DNA from: Crossaster papposus
Lineage: Eukaryota > Echinodermata > Asteroidea > Velatida > Solasteridae
Reading direction: 5' to 3'
Assembly (NCBI GenBank): GCA_037893245.1
Contig: JBAIAA010000702.1
Span: 957,938 to 1,021,937, forward strand
Length of the DNA: 64,000 nucleotides
Numbering within the stretch: position 1 is the stretch's first letter; each line of letters starts with the position of its first letter. Shown here piece by piece: positions 12,901 through 27,900 of the stretch. The notes beneath the pieces were generated by a model. That model saw nothing but the letters and a program-made list of their open reading frames with translations. It did not search any database and had not been told where the DNA came from. The position numbers were made by a program, and so were the translations under genes.

Positions 12901-15900
12901 TCCAACATGAACAATGATGTGTAGCCGGCCTTAATGATTAAATTTTGGCTGGGGCTTTGTGCTATCCATGCCAGCTGCAAGAATTTTATTAATTTTCTGA
13001 GTCTGAGACACTAATTTGTTATTATTTCAGAAGACAACGTTATTGTTTCAAATTGTTTTCTTACTTGTCCTAAATTATACCACTGCAAACACATTCAAAT
13101 CTCTTGTCTATTATGGTCTATCTGTCATCTTTGTGTTTTTGAACAGTGGAAATGTCAGAATAAAAAAAAAAGAATGGCGGCCATCTTTTCTTTTCGAAAA
13201 CCCTGACGCTAAACATGATTTGTTTAACTTGGCCTTATGGGCACAAAAGCAACCCAAAATAAAAACACATGCACTGTATTTTCAGTGTTGAAAGTTTAAA
13301 AAAGAAAAAGATAAAATATCTCCATTCATAATCGCGCATGCAAATTAAAAATTGGGAGGAGAAAAAGCCAAATCCAATATGTTGAGCATACATGTACCGT
13401 GCATGTATACGTACCGGTAGGTACATGCATGTACGGTACATGTAGAGCAACTTTAACGAACATGCTCCATCTGGTTTGTGGTGTATGTCACCTGATGGCA
13501 ATTGATGGAAATTCCAGCACAATGCTAGAGGCAATTTTCATAACATTCCAAAGCTAATATTGGAATACCATTGCCGTTTTTCAAACCCCCGCTTCGTCTC
13601 TGTCTTTGGCTTCATTCATGCAGTTTGGCAATGGTATTGGAGCCAGAGATGGAGCTCAAGCTACCGGTATATAGGCTTTGGAAAACAACCCTACATGTAG
13701 CATGCCTAGTGTTCTGCTACAATGTAACATGGAGGAAGACGTGATAAAACATGTACAACATAAATACTTCTTACTACTGGTATAGTTGTACCGGTATGTA
13801 CCAGTACATTTACATACCGTATGTTCTTTTCTGAATATCTATCAATTGATTGCACATATGTACACTATATGAATTGTGAAAATGACTCATCCTCATGACT
13901 TGGGGATTTTGAAAAAGTACTTGAAAAGTACTTGTACCGGTACCACAAATAACATTTTCTAACAACAAAATTACACATTACATGTATTTCAAAAACAATG
14001 CAGACAGTTCGGCGCAGAGGTGTACACAATCGTACATGTATGTACTTTTGCACACAAACCTTTATGCACCAAAATGTGACTCAGGACTCGGGAGTTTATT
14101 AGACTTGGACTTTGATGACTCAAATACAAGTCTCAGATGTACATTTATGCTATTTTCCTGAGGAGGTGGGAAAAAATGTATTAGCTTACTCAGGTGGAAT
14201 TCGAACCTTAGACCTCCTGCTTGAGTGCAGAAGTCTTACCATTAGCCCACCAAGCTTGCCAGGCTAGGCTGGCTGGCCAATTTCCTCTTACTCTGGTCTT
14301 GTTTTTGTTCTTCTCTTTTCTCTGATGTAGGACCAAAAGCCCAGCAAATATCACCAACAGCAAAGAGCACTGCAGCTCCTCCTTGGCCAGAAGGTACCGG
14401 TATAGGCTGCATTTTACACATTTTATTTAAAATTTGTAGAAAACATAATGACCTGTCATCACAAAATAAGCGTAAAGTCGGCAAAATCTAAAATTGTGAT
14501 ATGGGTATTTCTAAATTCTGTGGAAACGGAGCTTTCCAATGGTATATAACACTTGGAGGTTTGATACTCAATATTTTTTTCTTAGCAAAACTTCTGACAG
14601 GTCAGTTAAACGATATTTACTATAAAATGCAACCCCCTCAATCCACCCATTCCTGATAATTCAAGCAATTACCAATGTGTATCCTAACTTTAACTGCATG
14701 GCAGATGCACATGTATGCCAATTCACAGAGATGTGTGCATTGGAAGATACACAGGTTTTTGTTTTTTGTGTGCATGATGAACTGCCTTGGGGGATAAACA
14801 AAAGCAAGGGTTAACCCTAAATACCAGTACCCCAAGTTTATAAAACTCCAACTGCAGGTTTTGGCAGGTTTGGTACCAAACATTAGCAACTTGTTGTTAG
14901 ACTTTGTTTGACTCAGTACCAAAGGCCCAGGGAGACCCTGTTGAATTCTGTGAGGTTCATGGCAGAAAGGCATGAGACTTGTAAAAATGTTGGAGTTTGG
15001 GGGAATGCACAGGCATTTATTCGTGGGTGAGCTCAGGCTGGTCACAGCACAGTTCCTGGTCAACTATAAGTGTGATGTGTACACCCTGTGTGTCCCCACT
15101 CAAACACAGCCCAATACACAGAACCATTGGCCAGTTATCACAGCCCTGATCCTAAACACTGAACAATGCACATACCCATCTGTACCAAGTCAATCAAACT
15201 AACAGGTACCGGTAGGTGTTTTTCAGGTTTAGGTTACATGTAGGTTAGGTTCAGTACCAATAATTACTTAACCTGTGTGCAGTTGTTGAAATTTGCCCAT
15301 TTTTATTAGTTAAAATTAGCATTAATATTCCGGTTTTATTTGTTCTCTGTTTCCACCCTGTATTATCAATGTACATGTAGCTTACAAATTTGTCTAATTG
15401 TCTGCAGTTATTACCGATTGAGCCGAGCCTGGGTTGGCAGCTTACCGGGGTCGTCAACAATCTGAGGGTGTGGACCAGGCCTGTATCCACAGCTACTGAT
15501 CGCAGTCAGACTCTCCATGGATGCTGCGCAGCGGTGGATGCCGAAGCTGAGGTATATACACACATGTACTGTCAATGGAACTCCAAAGTCCAACCCCTTA
15601 TGATTGAATGTATCAGTTACCGGGTTTTCTCCTTGCTAGACATCGTTAGCCTCATAGTATTGTTCTGCTGAGCAAGCAATACTTGCTTCATAGCAAGTGT
15701 ACAGTAAACTTCTGTAACCCTCCTATAGTGCAGTTGCCATAGAATTGTCTGACCTTTCAAAACATTTCAAGTTACCTGGACTGCAAGGTTTTGAAAGGTA
15801 AGAAAACTGTCTGACAAAAGGAACCTACAAGTACATGTATGAAAGATTTTGAAAGGTAAAACAACTCTCTGAACAGACTGGTGTGAGAAAAAAATACCTT

Positions 15901-18900
15901 TCAAGTTTCTTGTACTGAAATGTTTTGAAAGGCGAGAAAACTGTCTGACAAAAGAAACCTATGAAAGATTTTGAAAGGTAAAACAACTTTCTGAACAAAC
16001 TGGTGTGAGAAAAAAAATACCTTTCAAAAGGTATTGAAAGGTGTAGTAGTGCAGTAGCAACAAATTCTGGAGCGTTTTGAAAGGTTCATACTTATTTATA
16101 GCCATTTTGTCAAGTAAGCCGATTTTGAAAGGTTTTGAAAGGTAAAACCATATAAGGGTTAAAGTCAAATCTAAAGGGAATGTCGAGGAAACAAATATGA
16201 TGTATCCGAATTTAAAGCGACGTTTTTTTAGTTTTCCAACTGTCTTAACTCATTCTGCCAGCCAAAATGGAGATGTTATTTGGCAAAATCGCAAATGTTT
16301 TTATTGATTGAAATTTTATTTTGACATACATACATGTACAATTAATCTGACGCCTCATAAGCCTGAAATGTTAAAATTATGAGGCGTTAGATTTATGAAG
16401 CATTGGACTTTATATAGAATTTGGTCTATACCTCCAGCGCCTCCTAAGTCTGATGCCTCATAAGTTTGATGCCTTATAAATCCGACGCCTCATAAATCCC
16501 ACGCCTCATAAATTCGACGCCTCATAAATTCGACGCCTCATAAATCCTACACCTCATAAATTTGGCGTGTATAGTTTGTATACAGTACAACCAGTACACA
16601 TGACCTGCAGTTTGAATGACCTGCACAGTTAAACACACTTGTAAATCTGCAACCAAAATAGTACATGTGTATGACCCTTGGCTCTTGGCTTAAGCCCTGT
16701 TCGCACTGGACTTAAAATGATAAAACGTACCTAGACGATGGGTCCTTCTCCCATTTTAAGTCCAGTGCGGACAGCCCAGGACGTTTTCCTCTCAGGTACT
16801 TCTCCCGAGTCCAGTGGGTACTTCTACCGGCCAACTGCTGCCCGGGAAAACGTCCCTGGTCCCTTTTCCCCAGACGATAAGTCCAGTGCGAACAGCGCGA
16901 CTCGGTAAAAGCGTCCCAGGAAAACGTACCACCAGGGATCCAGTGCAAGGTCACGCTATACAAGGCACTGCGCATGCGCTCTTTGCATCGTTTACGTGTG
17001 GGCACGCTGATGCATGCAAATCGCATCGTTATCGCATCGAATGGGTACACCGGGGTCAATGCAGAAAGGTCACGCAAAGCGCCCTCATGAGTCATTATAA
17101 TGACAGCTCGGCTACTTCTCCCACGGTCTCGGTAAAATTTTCCCGTGTCGAAAGTCCAAGTGCGAACAGTGGTCACATTTGACCATTTTTTATTTGACCA
17201 TCGTCTCAGTAAAACCTTCCCCAAAATAAGTCCAATGCGAACACGGCTTTACATTACAATAAAAACAAAATAGTGACTTGAGCAGTTTTCATCTTTGACT
17301 ATGCAAACGTAATATTTACACAGATTTGTGGATAAGTTGGTTATAACTTGGTTACTTTATAACTTTGCAAATAAATGTTAATGCACCATTGATACCGGAC
17401 AAAGTTTGCGATAATGAACCCAAACATATTTGAAGTTTTGAACTTCAAACTCTTTTACAGTATAAAATACCAAACAATTTGTTGAACTTGATATTGCATA
17501 TAATTTAAATTTAAAGAATACAAAAAGTTTAAAGAATAAAAAGAAAGCAGAATTTAATTCTTAACTGGGTAGCTCATTCAGTAGAATCCATTAGTTTCCC
17601 AAAGGGCCCAGTGAAGGATTATGGAAGAAATTTCCACTTTTAGATATTGACCCATGTACAGGTACAGTACCGGTAGGAAACGAACTGGGCAACAGCGCTA
17701 TGCCAACCCGACTTCCCAAGAAATGACATGTACATGTACAGTGTAGTAGAAACTAGAAAAGGAGAAGAGATAATTTAATACCAAAAGCCCATAATGCAAT
17801 TATACAGTACATGTACAAAAAACTGTAGGTTGCTGCAGGTTAGAGTCGGGTTGGCACAGTGGTATACTTTCCTCGCCTTCCACCACTTTGGCCCAGGTTC
17901 AGTTCCCGGCCTGATCCACATGTGGATTGGGTTTTCAGTCTCTACCTGATTCCGTGGACTTTTATCCAGGATATTTTACTGGGGTTTTTTTTCCACCTCT
18001 AATTTGTAAACTGTAAACTGTAATTTCTTCTTATTGGCTTTTTTGCATTTTTGCGAAAAAGCCTTTGTTTTTGTTCTGATTTTTTTTAAATAATTTTTTT
18101 GTAGTAACCTACATTGTAAACCTCATAGACTTTGTACATGTTTTGTTCTGTCTAGCACTTTTAATAGAAAGCAAAGTCGTATTTCCATAAAACTTAACCT
18201 ACTGGTAGGTAAAGGCCCTATAGTGAACTCGTGTCTCGCAGACAGACGTCAAGATGGCGTCACTCAGGGGTCAAAGGACGTCGTCTTAAAGGTGCAATTG
18301 ATCTTTGAAAAATAAAAAAAATCAACCGCAAAAACCGAAACTTGATGTTTGTGGCAATAGATAGAATAATCTAGGATCTTCATTTTATCTCAGTGTGTGC
18401 CTGAAATTACGTGACCCTTCCTTCCAGTTCTAACCGGAAGTGCCTTATAAATTTGAAAGTGAAAAATGCTATGAACTTTAGTTTCAACGATGTTAGTGTC
18501 TGGCTAGATAGTCCTTAAAAAATTACCGGCGACATCATAACATGTTATAGAGCGCTCTAGTGGCAGGTTGAAAAATGGTTAAAATGAATAGTCAGTTGAT
18601 TCGCATGGCGAAGTTTGCTGAAATTATCTTATAAGTGATGTACAGTATGTTTACACCAGCTTCCTGCATGCTAAGAACAAGTTGACAGGAGAAAGATTGA
18701 TGACGTAATGTGACCGGGCATCATGTTACGTCATCTTGAAGGAGCATAAATATTCCAAGGTCCTTCATGTACATAGAGAACTGTAAGCCCAATTGGGTTC
18801 AAACTTGGCATGTACATTGTACATGTACACGGTTATAGTAGATGAAAGTTGAAGTGGCCTCTTGATAATGTCATCCTACGATTTTATATAAATTATTACT

Positions 18901-21900
18901 TCACATTTAATACAAGTTTAAATTCGTTTTAGTCTTTAAATTAAATTTTTCAATTTTTTGAATGGTTTTATAGTACATGTACAATGGTTCAATTTCTGGA
19001 AATGAAAAAAAAAAAGTGCGAAAAAGCCCTATAGATGTTATGTTCATCTAACAGACATACAGGTAGTTCTACATGTAGTTGTCTTATGGGTTTCTTCAGG
19101 CTTACAAACTTACAGTGCCTCTGGGGCGCTCCTGAGGATTCCTTGGTTTCAGTACCAGAAATATAATACGGAATGGACACAAAATAGTTAAGGTCATTTA
19201 ACCAGTTCGCGCCGGATGATATCCTTTACATGTAATTAAACGCAAATTTTTCACCAGATTCAAAACGGATGACGCATAAACACGCCACGGGCAAGGCCGG
19301 AAATATCTGTCAGCAGCGAGCAAGTCCGGAAATGTGTGGGTGTTTTCCCGGCACTATCGGCCTGAACCCGCTTCGGATCGAGTTTCGTTGAAAATAACCC
19401 CCCCCTCAGCTCTGTGATGTTAAAATAATCCTGGCGCGAACTGGTTAAAGCTTGTAGGCCTAAAGAAACCTGTATAGAGAAAAGACAATGAGAAGAAGAG
19501 CAATTCTACGATGAAGTGGACATACCGGGTATTTGAAAAATTGATGGAATCAAATTAAAACGGACAACAAGATCTTTCATTTAAGTGGTATGACAGTGAT
19601 ATTGAATGTAGTTTAGCATGATTTTGTGCTAAAAACATAGATTTTGGGTATTCATTGTGGCACCTATTCATTGTGTGCGCCAATCGTAACAACAAAAAGC
19701 AAGATGCTTTGCTTTTCATGCAACGAAAGTTCTGAATCGTTTTAAAATAATAGATTTTACAGTTAGCCCCATAATTAGGATTCATCGTGTGTATAAATCA
19801 TGTCTTTTGCAAGGTAGAGTGCCGTAGCCTAGTGGTCTAGTGCATTAAATTTGTAATCTGTAGGTAAAGCTACAGGTTGTGGGTTCGAATCTGGCCTGGG
19901 ACTACGGTGCGTGTCCCCTTGGACAAGGCACTTTGTCACTCATTGCTTCTCTCCACCCAGGAGTAAATGGGTACCTGATGAGAGGGCGGAGATGGTTATT
20001 GTGGTTGATTTTAGCTGCTTTGCGCCAAAATGACAGCATCGAGCTGTATACTCCCAAGGGAGCTGAAATGGTATTTGGAATGTTTCATGGGCCCAATGAC
20101 CGGGGTAATAATGTGAAAGCGTCCGAGTACCACTCTTTCAGAGAATTAATGTAAACTCTCTTTTCCTCTTTGTGTGTGTGTGCGGTTTTAACCATAAACT
20201 AGGACATTCTAGCCGCGGTGCAGAACATCACCAAGCAACAGGAATGGGACCCCTCAATCACCAGCATCACCCAGTCTTCCCCGCCTTGGGTGCTGGACAA
20301 CTCAGACACAGAGAATCCCGTCATGATGGACGTGGTGTGCGTCACGCTGTCCTCTTTTATTTACCCCAATCCAAACCAGGAGCCTGTAGGCCAGGGTGTT
20401 CTGAGATCAAGCCTTCAACAGCTCTGGAGGTTGCTACCAGGGACGAGCACGACAAGGTTGATAAGGAAGCCGACAAACGAGGTGCAAGAAGATAAGGAGA
20501 TTGTCATAAACAGGTAAAGATTTCTTTCATATTAAAAACAAAACAATCTATTTGAAGGCCAATTGTCAGTTGTCTGCAGACTGGGCATCGGGAGGTTCAG
20601 GGCGAATCCCGATGGGCTGGTCCAGAATCTCGAAGTGGGCTGGCACGGCGGTGAGACGTTTTTATATACTGTATAATAGTAAATGTACGTGTAATGTGGT
20701 CCACAGCTGAGCATGGGTCGGCCCTCCCTCTTTGTCTCTGTGCATATTGCCCCGGCTACGAATGTTGAGCTGCACCCGTTGGCCAGTGTGTGGGCCGGGC
20801 CGGTGCGTCTGAACGTCCCAGGCCGCCCCTGTCTGAGTGCTCTGTATTTAAACTGTACACGGCATTTCATTACCACTCAAGACATTATGGAGACAGCAGA
20901 AAGTCCCCAAAACTTTTTATTATTATTAATTATCTGTCCGGTAAAATGAAATCAAGGATTCCTCAAAAGAAACTTGTAGAGAGAACACAATGGGAAGAAA
21001 ATGCAAAAATTCAATGAACATAATTTGTTCAGGCTAAAGTTTGTGTTTTATTCTCTCATGCGGGAGAATCGGTTTCTTTAGAACATCTGTTTCGTCAATC
21101 AGTAACAACAAACGGCCACAGATGATTCACGCTGCCTAGGATGCATTTAGTAAAATCAATGTTTGGACACTTCTCTGCTAGGATGGGTCTTAGAGATCAG
21201 GGGATTGCCTTAAGCCTGGTTTGGCATGGGTGGCTTGTGCGTAAAGCGCTCTTACCCCTGTGGCCCGGGTTCGATTTTCGGCCCGGGTTCGATTCCCAGC
21301 CCAGACCATACCGGTACATGTGAGTAGAGTTGTGCATTGGTTCTCTCCTGTGCCACAAGGGTTTTCCTCCGGGTCCTCCATTTTTTCTTTCTCTGGAATA
21401 AATAAAACACTTTCGATCTGAGGCTGTGCTCCGTAGTCATATGAGTCGATGTGGCCGGCTGCCATAGGCACCTTTACGTGCCAGCGACTCGACTACAGTA
21501 CGTTGTAGCCGCGTCCTTCGCAATTCAGCACACCAGCTGCAAGTAAGGATGATTAGCCTTCCCAATTATTTTTATTATTATTATTATACTTCACACGAAT
21601 GTGTATGTGAATCGAATTCATTAACCTTAAACTACCCCAAGCCCATTAAACTCCAGCTGCAGGTTTTGGCAGGTTTGGTACCAAACATTAGCAACTTATT
21701 GGACTTGGTACAAAAGGCCCAGGGAGACCCCGTTGAATTCTGTGAGGTTCAGGGCAGAAAGGCATGAGACTTGTGAGCATGTTGGAGCTTAGGGGAATGC
21801 ACCTGTAGGCATTTATTTGTGGGTCAGCTCACCAGTGGTCACAGCACAGTTCCTGGTCAACTGTAAGTGTACTGTATGTGTGTATGTTTAGTACCGTTGG

Positions 21901-24900
21901 GTTCAGTACCATTACCTAATGTGTGCAGTTGTTGAAGTTTGCTAGGTTTAGTATATGCTTTCTAGTGGAGAGCCTAGATGGGTTAGGGTTAAGGTAACAA
22001 AGAACGTCACAATAAAACTTGTTGACATCATGAAATTCACTTTGCATTGGCATGAAGTATTAGCCGGGCTTTAAAGGTAATGCACCAGTACATGTACAAT
22101 GTACATTGTACATGTACGTACATGTAGTATACACCATTTGCAAAAACAAAACTACTGAAATGTTATGACATGTACCTTACTTGAGCTGTCAGAAGCATTT
22201 GGTAAAATCTCGGCACCTGGCATGGTGTGCCGTGCTTTTCAAGAAAAGTTAAATTTTGTATCAATTTCCAAAGACTAATGAGTTGTATTAGATAAGACAA
22301 GTTTCATGAAATTGACTACAGGCCGCTAAAACTTTCAATGAACGCCTTGACCAAGGCTACCATTGTGGCAGAAGCAACTCAAAGGTTGACCTGGGGTCAG
22401 CTTAGTTTACAGCATAGGGAGTGGTCTGTGTATTTTCCAGGTTATATTTAATTTTGTTTCGTCTAAACAGAATCTGGAAGGTAGAACGGGATGGATCGTG
22501 CTGGATGTTTAGTAAGAATGAGGACAGTGTCAAAGCTAGCCACACACCATGGTGCTATTTCTTAATCCAGCCGATACTTGAATGTAAGTCTGATTGAAAC
22601 TCATGAAAGTCAAATTATGTACGGTACCAACTAATCCATAAGATGAAATTTATAAGAGGTAAATTCAATATTGGGGTTTTTGCCCTTCGCTGACACTGTA
22701 TTTAGTGCTGTCTTGAGTGATTATGAAAAGAAGAAAAATACCCAACATTTAAATTTGATCTTCTTTGAATGCATAAACAAATATTTCCACATCTTGTCCA
22801 AACATTTGTTTGCATTTCTCAATCTAATTTTGCAGCATCTGGTAGGAGCGTACTTCACATAATTTCGAACCCCTCAATGGACCAAGCGTCCAAAGACGTC
22901 AGCAAACGCCTTGCCACGCGCCTGGCAGCACTCTGCCAGTACATCAGGCTCGTACAGTTGAAGCTTCCGCCCCTAGCGCACACGACCCTGCAGCACGTCA
23001 TCGACGTGCTGCCTATCTACACAGAAGGGGTTGAGGAGGAGGAATTAATTCAAACGTGGGATGCGGTCGCGGAGAAGCCGCAGCGAAGCAGAATCCCCAA
23101 GGGGAGAAAGCAGGGTTGGGACAGCGGGGAGCTGCCAGAAGTAGAGGCAAGGACAAATGCCCCCGGCCGGTCGAAAGCAAAGCCTGGCCATAAGAGCTTC
23201 TCGCCTGCCGGTAAAGTGAAGAAAACGGTTGCCTCCCGAGGCAGGCGACAAAGAGGGAGGACCTCCAGGATTGGTGGAAGCGGTGGCATGGGCGTTAGCG
23301 TTGCCACTGGTGGTGGTGATGGTATTGGTGACACGGCTTCTTCCTCCAGTGAAGACACAGGCTACTCGGACTGGATGAGCAACAAGGGGAGCCTGGAGAG
23401 AGACGGCAAAGCCCCTGTGGTCATGACCTCTGAACCAGGGATCATGACAGGGTTAATGGATTACATGCTTTGTGATGAGCAGCCGACATCTCTGAAAGGT
23501 TAGCAGGCCTCAACCTTAAGCTTCAGAGGGTCACGGCCACTTGGCCTCAAAGGCTCCAAAAAAGAAAGGGACACCAAGGCCAACCTAAAGGGCACCAAGG
23601 CCATTTTCAAACTGTTATTTGTTCATCCTCGGATCACCACCGCCCCAACTCTCCGAGTTGGGTCACAACGTTAACATTATTTTTAATAATGGAATCAATG
23701 AAAAGGGGCACGACGGCCAAGTGGCCGTAAGGTACCGGTACGTGTTTTTTTAAGGGGCTTCACGGCAATTCGCTGGGGCATCGCGGCAATTCGCTGGGGC
23801 ATCGCGGCAATGGCCGCTGGTGGCTGCTGTAGAGGTTACCCCACACAGTGGCCATTCAATCGCCAATTTCTGAAGTCATAGTTTGTATCTAGTGATCTAC
23901 CATAAACAAGGCAGGGGTACATGGGGAGGGAGAAACTTAGATGCAAAATTATTTGAATGCACTTGCAGACCAAATGTTCATATTTTTCAAAGATGGCAAA
24001 TGTCTGAATAACAAAGTCAAAACATCTTACAGCTGAACAGTACTGATCGCACAGAAAAAGCAATGTTGGGTCATTCTACTAAGTTGAAACACTGTGTCAT
24101 TGTTTTGTTACAGCTTTGCTGTGCATGTTTAAGTGTAACACACAGCATAGACTCGTACAAGCTTTATTTTAGTTACTCTTACCGGAAACTTGTACAAGTG
24201 AATCAGTAGCTATAACAAATTTCATATTGTGTACCCTAGTGCGACACTTGTCAAAACCTATTTTTGTATATATATCCCTTGTAATTATGTCATTACAATA
24301 ATCTTAAAATAGATATACATGTACATGTCACTTTAGTATACCCAGCACGATACAGTATGTGACCTGCTCCCACGAAATCAGAGTAAAGTTGACCTTTTGA
24401 TATTTTGTGATATTAGTTTTTCCAGATTCCTTATATTATTATCTTTAAAATGATATATAATTTTCTGGGTAGGGTACGTATTAATGCCGCGGTTTTTGAC
24501 GTTTAAATATGATAATTTTATCATGATATTTTTATTAATTTTGTTACATTTTACTTCTTTGGTACGCTTTCAAAATTGTATCATGTATCAAATTGTACAG
24601 GCCCGTACGCAGGGGGAGTGCGACGGGTGCGTACGCACCCCCCCCCCCCCCCCCCCCCCCCCAAATTACCAAAAGGTTCAAATTTTGGGGAGTAAATAAT
24701 GGTATTTTGATGTAGAAATAACGGTACTGGCACACACAAATTGTTGGTCCCATCAAGTACAAATTCCCACCCCCCCCCCCCCCCCCCCACCCATAAAAAA
24801 TCCTGCGTACGGGCCTGTTGTATCATGCCAAAACCCAGAAAACAATTCCCCACTGTCAAATCGGCTATTTTCAAATACATGTATATAACTCAATAGCATA

Positions 24901-27900
24901 CCGGTAGCGCGACTTTACGCCGTTTTCATGGGAGCAGGTCACATACATGTATGAGACCGAGGGACTTCCCCAGTCCCCCATACCTATTCACTCTCTAGAC
25001 TATTGTTACCTAATGCACCTTCCTTAAAACCTAAAAAGAATTCCTGAGAAACCACAACATTTCGCAAGCACAATGACTACCACACAAAGGAGGGGGGGGG
25101 GGGGGGGTTCTCACTGTCTCACTGTCTCATACGGTATCTTGCTTGGAATAGTTTGTACAATAAATCTTGCAAAACAACAACAAAATGTAAGAGACGCGGT
25201 ATTCCCTGTTACATCAGAGTCCTCATTCTTTTTTGGAAATATCCAATTTATCAGGAAAATAATGTTCAAGTGATACAAAACTTCTGTCCAACATCCGAGA
25301 CAAATATCAGAGATAAATATTCAAATAATTTATTCACTAGATGGAATGTAACTAGAAATGTAGCAAAATGATACACTTTGTTTCTCATGAAATGACCCAT
25401 AGAAAGCACCCCATCAAATCGGGCTCGGGTCTCGACACCACCAGACACAGCACTCTGATTTCACAGAGCTGCTTGTCGGGAAAACATTGCTCTGCAAGCA
25501 AAACCCTAAGAACACACCTTTTTGGCTGGTACAGTAGCTGTACGTTTACCGTTAACCAGTTCGCGCCGGGATTATTTTAACATCACCGAGCCAAGGCGCG
25601 GGATTATTTTTAATGAAACTCGATCAAAGGCGGGTTCAGGCCGATGGTACCGACAGAAAATTTCGCCCTTGCTCGTGGCGTGTTTATGCGGCATCCGTTT
25701 TGAATCTGGGGAAAACTTTGCGTTTATATACCGGAATTCATCCTCTGGCGCGAACTGGTATAAGCAGATGTATTTTTTTTCTAGCTGTTTTTGTGTGTGT
25801 TAGTCTTTGTTTGGGGTTTTGCTGAATAAGCAGCCCCTTAAAATTAATCAATACTTATAATGTACATTGTAACTGATCCCTAGAAGACCAAAATTACCTT
25901 CATTTTGTTTGTCTGTGTTTGACAGATGGATCAGAGGAGCTGTTCACATTAGCCAATCAGTGCACGGCTGAGCTCTTGGGACAGTCCAATCGGGTTGCAG
26001 CGATCAATGTGAACACCAGTGTGGCTGAGCAGAAGGCTCAGACTGGAGGCTGGTTGTAAGTGGTCTTTAGTATTATTATTTAGCCCTTAGGAAGGTTTGC
26101 TTGTAAGGTCAATGACTAGGTCTGTAAGAGATCAAGGATTATTAGGGGATAATAGTCTGATGGAGCAGTTATACATGTGACGTTGAACACTGGCTAGGGC
26201 TTGGCCACCAAAAATATAGACCGAGGCTGAAGATGAGGCTGTTATTGCTATTAATCCTAACTTTACTGAATACTACAAAATACTACTGGTAGTAAAATGT
26301 AGTATGCAGTACTCTCATCTACTTGTGTGCAATGCCTGTAGTAATGTATAGTATTTGGTACTTCAACCCAAATACTGTACATACATGTAGTAATACCGGT
26401 ATGTACATGTACATGTAGTACTAAGGTTGAATGTACCGGTAGGTTATGTACATCTGAAGAGGACTTTGCAGGATTTGGGATGGTTAGAGTTAAAGATGTC
26501 CATCCCTAGTGATCTTTTTGGCTTTGGAACCACATGGAACCCATTATGCCCTATTTACATGTACAATTCTAAAACCAGAAATCCATCTGAAAAGGGATGC
26601 CGAGGTTGGTTTACTGGCCAAGCCCAAGGGGGGGCGGGGGGCGGGGGGGGGGGGGGGGGGGGGGGGGTGTAGGGTTAATGTATACTCAACTGACTAAGAC
26701 AATTATAAAAGCTTAAGATGACATGGTAATTGTATTATATTCTACATGTATTCACCTCAGCTTCCACTCACTAGCCAAAGATGTTGTGATCCTGCAGAAA
26801 ACCCCAGTCCAGGGAAAGTACTATTGGTAAGTTAATGTTTTAATGAGTTTGCGCCGGAGGACGTATATATCCAAAATATTTTCCAGAGATTAAAAACGGA
26901 TGACGAAAAAACACGACCCCAGCAAGGCCCAATTTTTTTTTTACTATCCACGGATGACGCGTTACTCCGTCAGGCACAGCTGAGTTAAATTTCACAGAGG
27001 ACGTGTATATACACTGCAAACGTTTTCTTGGTTGTTGCGGTTGACGTGTATTTATGCCAAAGGTGACCCGCTAGCGTTTATGGAGGACGGGTATACACGA
27101 TAATGGCATACACAACGGTGAACGTGAATATATGTCGACATTGCCAAGTCTATTCAACACCCTAGTTCCATTGTCTCCATTGAATTCATACGGCCGAGGA
27201 TTATCAGCTGCGTCCAGTAATTCTTGACATTCAAACTTCCCAACTATTGTTACTAAAGCCGTGTTCGCACTGGACTTTTTTGGAAGATTTTACCGAGACG
27301 ATGGTAAAATAAAAAATGGTCAAATGTTACCACTGTTCGCACTTGGACTTTCGACACGGGAAAATTTTACCGAGACCGCGGGAGAAGTAGCCGAGCTGTC
27401 ATTATAATGACTCATGAAGGCGAATGTGATCACAATGCGATGTGCATGCATCAGCGCACGCACCGTAAACAATGCAAAGAGCGCATGCGCAGTGTCTTGT
27501 GTTGCATGGCCTCACACTAGGGGGCCGGGTGTACGTTTTCCTAAGCTGCTTTTACCGACCCGCGCTGTTCGCACTGGACTTATCGTCTAGGGAAAAGTTA
27601 CCCGGGAAGTTTTCCCGGGCAGCAGTTGGCCAGTAAAAGTAACCACTGGACTCTGGAAAAGTAACTAAGAGGAATACGTCCTAGGCTGTCCGTACTGGAC
27701 TTAAAATGAGAAAAGTACCCATCGTCTCGATAAGTTTTATAAAAAAGTCCAGTGCGAACAGGGCTTTAGTCTCCTTTGAATATCTTGAAAGGTTGCTTTT
27801 CAGCTGGGCTTGCAAATATTTGTATATATTACCGCGTACGTCTTTAATGAAAACATTCTCTATAGTCCTATGTATTAATACCTGTATGCACTGTTTACTG

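Larger units (their letters stand above)
20514..22470. other. Intron 3
   Basis: It holds a SINE (21200-21600) and the dispersed repeat (21620-21980). The region 20560-21100 shows no feature; a GC-richer part at 20690-20850 gives open frames without splice or family support. Confidence 0.5.

Noticed and set aside
16712-17224. 170-codon minus-strand frame
   Set aside because: It lies entirely within a TIR MITE and reads through its inverted repeats; no domain.
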